Shown here piece by piece: positions 19,914 through 26,093 of a DNA stretch of 26,093 nt. A model generated the notes under the pieces. The model was not told the origin of the DNA. It saw nothing but the letters and a program-made list of their open reading frames with translations, and ran no database searches. The stretch is taken from positions 1-26,093 of the forward strand of contig QPFY01000060.1 in assembly GCA_003665825.1 (NCBI GenBank), read 5' to 3'. Each line of letters opens with the position of its first letter. Position 1 is the first letter of the stretch. Made by a program: the position numbers and the translations under genes. Source of the DNA: Microbotryum silenes-acaulis. Lineage: Eukaryota > Basidiomycota > Microbotryomycetes > Microbotryales > Microbotryaceae.

Positions 19914-22900
19914 TCATTTACCGGAGGGAGCTGTGTTCAGACGGCGTTTTTGCATGGCAGTCAACGTCAACTGTTTGGGGGCAGAGGAAGTGGTGGTCGG
20001 CTTCGTGGCCAGCGTCGTCTGTTTGGTTTTGGGCGGGGATATGTCGCGTTCAGCCTTCCTCTTCCTACTGTCGCTTTCAGCCTTCCCCGTCTTGTCATTC
20101 GACGGGCCAGCGATGGAGGACCCATTGAATCGGTTGGGGTTCAAGCGCACGGGCATTGGCGAAGAAACGGGTGGAGCGACCTTAGCCCCCTTGGCTCGTT
20201 GTGGATCAGAGGCAGAGGTCTTGATAGGGCTCTCCGATGCGTCACGGAGTTCTGGCTTGAGCGGCATTGGCGAGGACGAGTCATGTACAACTAGTCCAAT
20301 GATGTCGTCGTAGTTCGCATTGCTGAGCGGCAACTGACGACCCGAAGCTGCACCCTTGTTCGACACAGCCGGACGATCTTCGGCATTGGTGCCCACCTCC
20401 TCGGACAAGTCAACATCCATGGGTTGTACCTTTTGCTGCGTGCCTCCTTTGCGAGTGGGAGTGGGTGCGCCAGTACGATGCCGGCCTCCAGACTTGACCA
20501 CAGCTCCCTTACCCTTGCCAGCAACGACTTCCTTGTCCTCCACTTCACTCTTGTACTCAGGGTGCGCAGCCCACTGAAGGTAGCCTTCCATGGTGGTGAC
20601 GACATCTGCCTCTGCACGGAAGCATTTCAGGTGTTGATCGAGCTTCTTCACGGTGATCGGTGTCGCCTGCAAACAGAAAGTAGATATTAGTCTCAATACT
20701 TTGGGGAGGGAATTTGACAGCAAGTGTGCCCACCTTGAACTTGACTACAGCACCACTCGCGACAAGGGACGATAGGAAAGCGAGGAGAGCGGTATCGAGT
20801 TGTGTCCCAGATGGACGGACGGTGAACGACTCGCAAGCCAAGACACCGAGATCGATTGCGCGCGAATCTTCGAGTAACGTGCGCGCCTGTGTTTGGATCG
20901 CCCGAGCCTTGCTCGCCTTGCCTTTGAAAGACGTCTTGGCGCCAGCGTCTTCCTCCGAACCAGAGGTGTTCTCAGGGGCGGCCTCAAAGGCGTTGTCCAA
21001 GACATGCTTCTTCATAGCCGACTGGCGGAAAACGACCATGAGAAAGTGATGATAATATTCATCCAACCGAACAGCCTAAGAGACACGGCCAAAACCACCC
21101 AAGAACGAATCAGCAATCTTGCACCGCAAGGGGAGCCCGAGAGACATGATCAAGAGAGGTAGTCGCGCAAACAATGTTTGCGCAAGAATGAGTGCAGGGG
21201 CCGAAGCGCGCATCCGCAGCCCAGGTGCACTTGAATTCTTATGCACTCCTTGTCACAATAAACTTGACTTACATGAGGCAGCTTCGGAAGAGCATCTTTG
21301 GTACTGGAATTTGCCTTAGCGGCAGCCGCTGGGGTGTTGCGATGTGCGTCACGGGCGTTCTTCGCCACACCCGACCATTTGTTGCGCACGTCGGCCGGGA
21401 TCGGAAGGAACTCGTCGGTGAACACATCGATATCCAAGAACTTGGAGTTCAACCACTCCTTCATCAAGTAGGTGATGGTCTGTGGGGCTTTGATCCCCTT
21501 GATGCCGCTCCATTTAATACCCTGATTCTTGAGATTCTTGGTGAACGCATGAGACCCGATCGGAACGACGAGATCATTGATGAAGAAGTCAAAATGGGTG
21601 TCAGACGCCGCTCGAATCTTGGACCACATTGGCATGCAGGCCCAGCTGCAAGAATCCGCTACCATAGCATCATAACGACTCTTCTCTTGTTTGTTGATGA
21701 TGGGCAAGAACGACTTTGGGTGGGTTGAGGTAGCGTTCGGTTTGGCATCGGCTGATGTAGCGTTCGGTTTGGCGTCAGCTGGCGCAAGCAAGTTGTCCGC
21801 TTTTGCCGATGCGTCGAGTTTTTTTGCGGCCCGTACATCACTATGAGATGCCTTCCGGGGCTCGGGCGGTCCTTTCTTGACTTCGAGGGTGCCTACTCCG
21901 AGGAACCAAGCGAGATTGATGACACCCGGGGTGGTGAGTCGCTTGATGGTCGCGGGTGTGAAGAACATCAACCACAGTCGGACGAACTCTGCGTCTGCGC
22001 CTGGTGGGGGAACTTGTCGAGTGATTTCGTGCATGAGATCGGGAAGGTCGAAAACGTATTGCGCGGGCTCGGTATTGGGAACCTTTACGACCTTAATGCG
22101 CATCTTAGACATTAGATTCAACACACTGTGCGTCACACAAGACACGAACAGGTCAGCTCAGGAGAACACGGACAGAAACGGTCGAGACTGAAGCCGTGCA
22201 CCCGACGATGCAGAGTGCCTCGGTCGCCGCCGTGGACGGTGAATCCGCTGTGCACTTGATAATCGAATGATTGCCCAATTGCTCGAATCGTCGGTGCATG
22301 ATCAATCCACCGTGCACTCAATGATAGCAGGCCAGGGAGTGGACATGCAGGAGGCAAGACATGAAACTCACGCGTCCAAACGGGGCCTCGGTAAAGACAA
22401 GTCCGGATTGTCGGGCTTTTTGGCGTCGTCGATTGCCGCAGGAGGAAGGCCTTGATAAGCAAGGAACTCTTCCTCGGGGGTATCGACTCCCAGCTGAGAC
22501 ACAACGGCGTCAATTGAGAGGGCCATTCGAGTTGCCGCCTGTTGAGGTCGAAAGGGGTGAGCCCGCGTTCAGCCTTTGGGGACCCCTCAGACGAAATGCT
22601 TACCAGACTGCAGCCCGGCGGCGTCAAGGCACGCCAGCCGTAATTGTTCATGTCGCAAAGTCCACGAATCGTCATCCAGGCTGCTGAATCTTGACAGAGT
22701 GTGGCAAGAGTTGTGCACCAGACAGGATGGCGCAACAGGCGAGCGATCGTCAGGGCGAGGTCCGTGCTGACGGTGGGATTGTCCGTTGCGATCTCCCTGA
22801 AGCGTGTACTACGTGCCTCCGCAACGGCTTCGGGTGTGGGCACGATGCCAGGAATGCGGAGTTCAGAGTCGGCAAGCTCGTTGACCCCGCAGAGAAGCGC

Positions 22901-23802
22901 GTATTGCAGCATCTCGTACACCGAGAACCCGCGCATATGCTCCTGACGATTCGTCCCTTGGACCGATGCGAACAATGCGTCCGGATCGTCTATGACAGCA
23001 CGTCGGTAAACGGCGACGGAGAGACGAGCGTACTCGGGTCGATCTGGGCACCTCTCGTGGACGCGCCCTGCAACGTGGTACCGATGCTGACCGGCAAGGA
23101 TGTCCAACTCGTGACCATCGTCGAGCTCGATGCAGTTGTCCGCCTGGGGGTTCGTGATGATCTCGGCGGCTTTTGCTCGATACTGGTCAATGAGATATCC
23201 TTCGCGGATCTTGAAGGCCTCGTCGGTTTCGTTGGGATGTGGACGCAGAACGACATGGGGCCAAAACATAGAAATCCGGGGTTTGTAGGACCAATGGTCC
23301 GGGTTGTTGCCGGGGCACCAGTTGCGAACGAAGTCGTCGACAGCCCCACTGATTTGCGCTCTGAACGTAGTTGCTTTGGTGGATGCGTCCCGCGTGTTCA
23401 GCGGAGAGACACGAAGCTTCGCAAGCTTGACCTGCGATTTGAGACCCGATTAGAGCGGTAGTCAGTGCCTAACAAATGCGATTGCGACACCCGAGTGCCG
23501 AGTGCCGAGTGCCGCGTGAGGGGTTGGGCGACTTTGTGCACTTACACCGGCAACTTTGTGCATGAGCACCGATCTCTACGTCGCCCTTGTCGACTTTGTG
23601 CACTTACACGGATTTCTACATCGCCCTTGTTGATACGGAAGGTCTCCAAGGCGCTACGGCCACGGGTCACATTAGGGCCGCTTAGTCCGGTTGATCGGTC
23701 GGCCGGATCGTCTTCGGGCGCGCCTTGTGCGGCGGCTGCATTGGCAGTGAACGAAGGGACGCTCGAGAACGAGTCGAGTTCTTCTCCACTGGATTCGGAC
23801 AT
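19914..23802 (-). CDS. Fungal ParB/sulfiredoxin-like (DGQHR-type) protein, six exons
   Basis: Exons on the minus strand: 23802-23608, 23431-22604, 22538-22372, 22125-21273, 21075-20734 and 20666-19914. Introns of 176, 65, 246, 197 and 67 nt all have GT-AG borders and keep phase, giving 1045 residues. The start chosen is the ATG at 23802; no earlier ATG is in frame. Residues about 58-250 look like a ParB/Srx fold: VKLAKLRVSPLNTR at 66-79, AGQHRYHVA at 178-186 (compare ParB GERR or the DGQHR motif of DndB-type proteins) and GTNRQEHM at 224-231, in the place of the ParB ENLQRE box. The middle (about 395-790) is globular but unrecognised. It contains a doubled ADAKPNATS. The last 200 residues are polar and basic, with KRKAER and PPKTKQ clusters like a nuclear-localisation signal. 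No HTH or zinc finger is visible. The exon chain is strongly supported. The fold call is moderate, and enzymatic, CTP-binding or DNA-binding roles are unproven. Confidence 0.8.
21730..21783 (-). repeat. 27-bp in-frame tandem repeat in exon 4
   Basis: GTAGCGTTCGGTTTGGC on the plus strand is repeated 27 bp apart, encoding ADAKPNATS twice on the minus strand. It falls in a low-complexity linker between the two globular parts of the exon 4 product and is likely length-variable. Confidence 0.85.
22294..22317. repeat. GTGCAC-bounded motif in intron 3 of the ParB-like gene
   Basis: A 24-bp segment with GTGCAC at one end and GTGCAT at the other. Read on the minus strand it matches the minisatellite core at about 20 of 24 positions. 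It lies inside the 246-nt intron, the longest of the gene. Confidence 0.45.
23491..23630 (-). repeat. Tandem duplication over the exon 1 / intron 1 border
   Basis: A block of about 40 bp that includes the end of exon 1 is repeated into intron 1 (23591-23630 and 23551-23590, with a partial third copy at 23529-23550). CGACTTTGTGCACTTACAC occurs exactly at 23529 and 23591. This places two identical GTAAGTGC donors 62 bp apart, at 23607 and 23545 on the minus strand. Only the first keeps the reading frame into exon 2. Intron 1 also holds three copies of the 7-mer CGAGTGC at 23492-23512. Confidence 0.8.
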
Positions 23803-24500
23803 TGAGCAGTGGGAAGGGAGGCGGTGCAAAGGCTAGACGCGTGAACGTCGAGGGAAGTGAAGGGCGGAAGACAAAGGGGGGTAGGAGCGGGAAAGACCGA
23901 ACGCGAGCAGCAGGCGCCTGAGCGCCTGAGCGGAGCTGAGGAAAAGGAGCGAGGGACGGCCAGGGAGGGAGAGCGAGCGCGAGCGCACTCTCGAGAACCA
24001 GTCTGGACCAAAGGCTGTCGTCGAGGTTCATGCGGTCACGAACTGTCACGAAGGAAAAGCTGAACAGCACAAATAAGACGCGCGTGAAAGTTGCACGTCT
24101 TCCTCTGGCTGACCGATTTCGATTCCCGCCACGCATCAAAGTACAGGCCGTACCTCCGAGGCCCTTTCAGACTTGCCTCATATTTTAACGCAAGTAAGCA
24201 ACACAAACACCCGACCGTCGAAGGTGTGGCGCCGCCTTGTTGCGCGAGCTGCTCCGGTCCCGCTACGCTACGCCCGCCCGCTACGCGCTACGGCGCAAGA
24301 CGTGGAAGGATCCAGTGTCGTTCCTGAAGACATGTCGCATCAACGCAACAGCTACTGACTGAACTAGAACCCCTATCACTTACTGCACAGCTCTACGAAG
24401 TAGTACAGGCAAGAGTACCGTATCGCGTTGAAAGTGAGTCAGTCAAGCATTCTCCGATTTCCCCTCGACGACAGCGAAGATCGGCCAACCATCCTCCGAC
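23803..24500. promoter_or_regulatory. Shared region between two divergent genes
   Basis: About 0.7 kb separates the start codons of the ParB-like gene (minus) and the next gene (plus). Next to the minus-strand start, 23845-23985 is nearly all G and A on the plus strand, so a C/T-rich tract precedes the start on the sense strand, as often seen in fungal promoters. It contains CGCCTGAG twice near 23917. Around 24262-24298 there are repeated GCTACG blocks in a GC-rich context. Bidirectional promoter function is inferred from layout. No specific factor site is claimed. Confidence 0.5.
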
Positions 24501-26093
24501 ATGTGGGGCTCCAGCGCCTCCTGCCGGTGGGGCACGACTTCAACGCCCGAGCGTCCTTCACCAGGCGACCGCCACACGACCGCCGACGCCCGAGCATTGT
24601 TTGTGCACGGTCAATTCATCGTGCACCGAGATTTTGCTGTCTCGCTCGATACCCCGGTCTTCAGTTGTTTGATGCAGGAACGCGATATCGGCACCTTCGG
24701 GAGCCGACACGGGTCGAAGTGGCAGTGCAGCGCCAAACTTCTGTGCACAGAGTTCGCGCGCTGACCAAGAGTGTGATGCGCAGTGCCTGCTACATCCGCC
24801 TCTCCGCGCGTTGGTCAGATGTATCCGGATCGGAAGCCGAGGACGACATCCAGAACATGGCCGTCGTCGACGACATGGACGACAACGTCACCGATGAAGA
24901 ATCCGCCTCCATCGATGATGCACCTGGGGAAACTCTCCGGCGTTCGCCGAGCAAGACCGGCACCCAATCACACTTCACGATCTGCACTGTGCGAACAAAC
25001 ACTCGCGTGGATTTGCACGCATCAAGCATCAGGTTGACTTCCTTGGTCAAGAGGGGCAGTGCCTCAACCTCGACGAGTATGAACCTCCTGACAATTCAGA
25101 TGATCTCAATGACGACATGCACTCCGCTCCCGGTCAGGTTTGCCAACGAAGCAAGGTCTACCTTGACTACGTCTTGGTCGTTGGGGAGCCAGGCCAACCT
25201 CTTCTCGCGACACGAGTGTTGGGGCTCGAGCCGTTCCTGAATCTCCAGCTGAAGAAATGGTTCACTCATCTCAACGTGAAGAAGGATGAGCTCCCGTTTT
25301 CAATCACGGAGAGGACGTATCGGCTGGGCGAAATCAATATGGGTACCCTGTTCCTCGTTTTGGTTCATGTCGAAGGCTCGGAGGAAGAGATCCACCCGAG
25401 GTTTGAGTCGCTGAAGCGAACTGCGGTGCTCAAAGCGCATGGCGATTCGATCCACGACTATATTGTCGATGATATTCTTTCCGACTCAGTGTGAGCCCTG
25501 ACGATCAACAATACATCATGATAGACGTCTAATCGTGCTTTGGTATTGTCCCTTTCCAGGTTTGCGACTGTTTGCGGCGGCAACAAAAGAAAGACAAGAC
25601 CTACAAGCTCAACAACGAAAACCTTGTCAAGTTCCAGAGGCTATTCTTTGAGCGCATGCCATTACTTCGGGCCCGACTCGGCACACTTGGCCAGGTCACA
25701 AACCCGACATTCGTCGTCATTGAATACGGGCAAAACATCTTACTGAGTGACGACACTCCAATCCGCGCCCCGGAGCAAGTGGAAAGCATCGATGATGTGG
25801 CATACCAGCTGCAGTCGTATTTTTCGCGCGCATTTCTGCCCAATCCTACTCACATCTCACTTGCGATTGCCACCAACATTGAGTAGGAAATAGGGCTTAG
25901 CGGATTCAGATGCAAAATGCTGGAGCTTACATCTGGATTCCAACATGCAGAGCATTCTACGAGGAAGTGGACGACTACGGGCACACGACAGAGCACCCTC
26001 TTGGAGTTCTAATCGACCACCAATCGATCAATTCCCGCACTTTTCAAACTCCGTCAAAGGTGTGTCGTCACCTCTCGCTTTTTCGGCGGTTTA
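24501..26093 (+). CDS. Unknown multi-exon protein, 5' part, runs off the window
   Basis: Well supported: exon 25057-25488, intron 25489-25559 (71 nt), exon 25560-25882, intron 25883-25950 (68 nt), and an exon from 25951 that may end at a GTGTGT donor at 26060 or read on to the edge. The phase is kept throughout. Less sure: exon 24770-24988, joined by a 68-nt intron with a GTGCGA donor at 24989, needed because frame 1 has a stop at 24916. Least sure: a first exon 24501-24602 from the ATG at 24501, with an intron 24603-24769. About 395 residues are visible. The N-terminal part is acidic (VVDDMDDNVTDEESA, then YEPPDNSDDLNDD). A globular part follows with VYLDYVLVVGEPG, FTHLNVKKDELPF and NPTFVVIEYGQNI. 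I recognise no family, catalytic motif, signal peptide or membrane segment. It is divergent from the ParB-like gene. Confidence 0.65.
24603..24626. repeat. GTGCAC-bounded motif in the 5' part of the second gene
   Basis: A 24-bp segment starting GTGCACGGTCAATT and ending TCGTGCAC. It differs from the minisatellite core at 14274-14710 by about two bases. GACACGGGTCGAA about 90 bp downstream resembles the GGCACGGGTCAAAA part of the same 84-bp repeat. In the preferred gene model it begins exactly at the first intron. Confidence 0.65.

Noticed and set aside
19876..20313. Plus-strand frames of 145 and 134 codons
   Set aside because: Shadows of the last exon of the minus-strand gene.
22691..23461. 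256-codon plus-strand frame
   Set aside because: It is antisense to exon 2 of the ParB-like gene, whose exon chain and motifs are far better supported.
23672..24139. Minus-strand frames of 155 and 109 codons upstream of the ParB-like gene
   Set aside because: They lie over a C/T-rich promoter-like tract, the product is biased Arg/Ser/Pro/Leu, and they overlap exon 1 in another frame.
24989..25032. Alternative 44-nt intron ending at 25032 in the second gene
   Set aside because: It also restores the frame, but it is much shorter than the 65-71 nt introns seen elsewhere. The 68-nt version ending at 25056 fits better, though only transcripts can decide.
1..26093. Search for a CRISPR array, telomere repeats and obvious tRNA or rRNA genes
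   Set aside because: No spacer-interrupted short repeat, no TTAGGG-type run and no recognisable tRNA arm set or rRNA sequence were seen by eye. The 84-bp repeat has no variable spacers.

Overview
The window looks like nuclear DNA of a fungus, most likely a basidiomycete. That placement is inference: it rests on a multi-exon gene with several short introns (65-71 nt) and GTAAGT/GTGAGT-type donors, a pyrimidine-rich tract upstream of its start codon, and GC-rich codon use. There is no bacterial operon layout, and I saw no tRNA, rRNA or CRISPR array.

Positions 1 to about 19,640 are a head-to-tail array of four related units of roughly 4.9-5.9 kb in the same orientation (about 190-5483, 5484-10370, 10371-16249, and a truncated fourth unit 16250-19640). 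Each unit opens with a GC-rich header (CGCGCGCGCCAACG...CCTCTCCCCACTCACTCGC) followed by a conserved 14-bp palindrome GTGCGACGTCGCAC. Units 1, 2 and 4 contain two diverged copies of an internal sub-repeat (R) separated by a segment X. Unit 3 is rearranged and has one R. Units 1-3 end in a conserved tail T. The plus strand of the array is visibly C/T-rich and full of TCGA/TCGAC. I found no conserved long gene in it. The long open frames there do not survive the comparison of copies, except one indel-free 120-codon frame in the tail that is kept in three units. Unit 3 also carries a roughly 1.3-kb interruption (14187-15496) with an 84-bp minisatellite, a strong hairpin, and a copy of the sequence found at the very start of the window.

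Positions 19,914-23,802 (minus) hold a real, intact-looking gene. I joined six exons in phase into one 1045-residue protein. Its N-terminal part carries the landmarks of a ParB/sulfiredoxin-like (DGQHR-type) fold: a beta strand ending in NTR, then AGQHRYHVA, then GTNRQEHM. The C-terminus is basic and low-complexity, with a nuclear-localisation-like cluster.

Positions about 24,501-26,093 (plus) hold the 5' part of a second, divergently transcribed multi-exon gene of unknown function that runs off the window. The two genes share an intergenic region of about 0.7 kb. A 24-bp motif with GTGCAC at both ends, the core of the minisatellite, recurs in an intron of the ParB-like gene and in the 5' part of the second gene, so it links array and genes at sequence level.

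The most interesting possibility is that the ParB-like gene, its divergent partner and the neighbouring repeat array form one accessory or mobile locus. This is a hypothesis; the window does not prove it.
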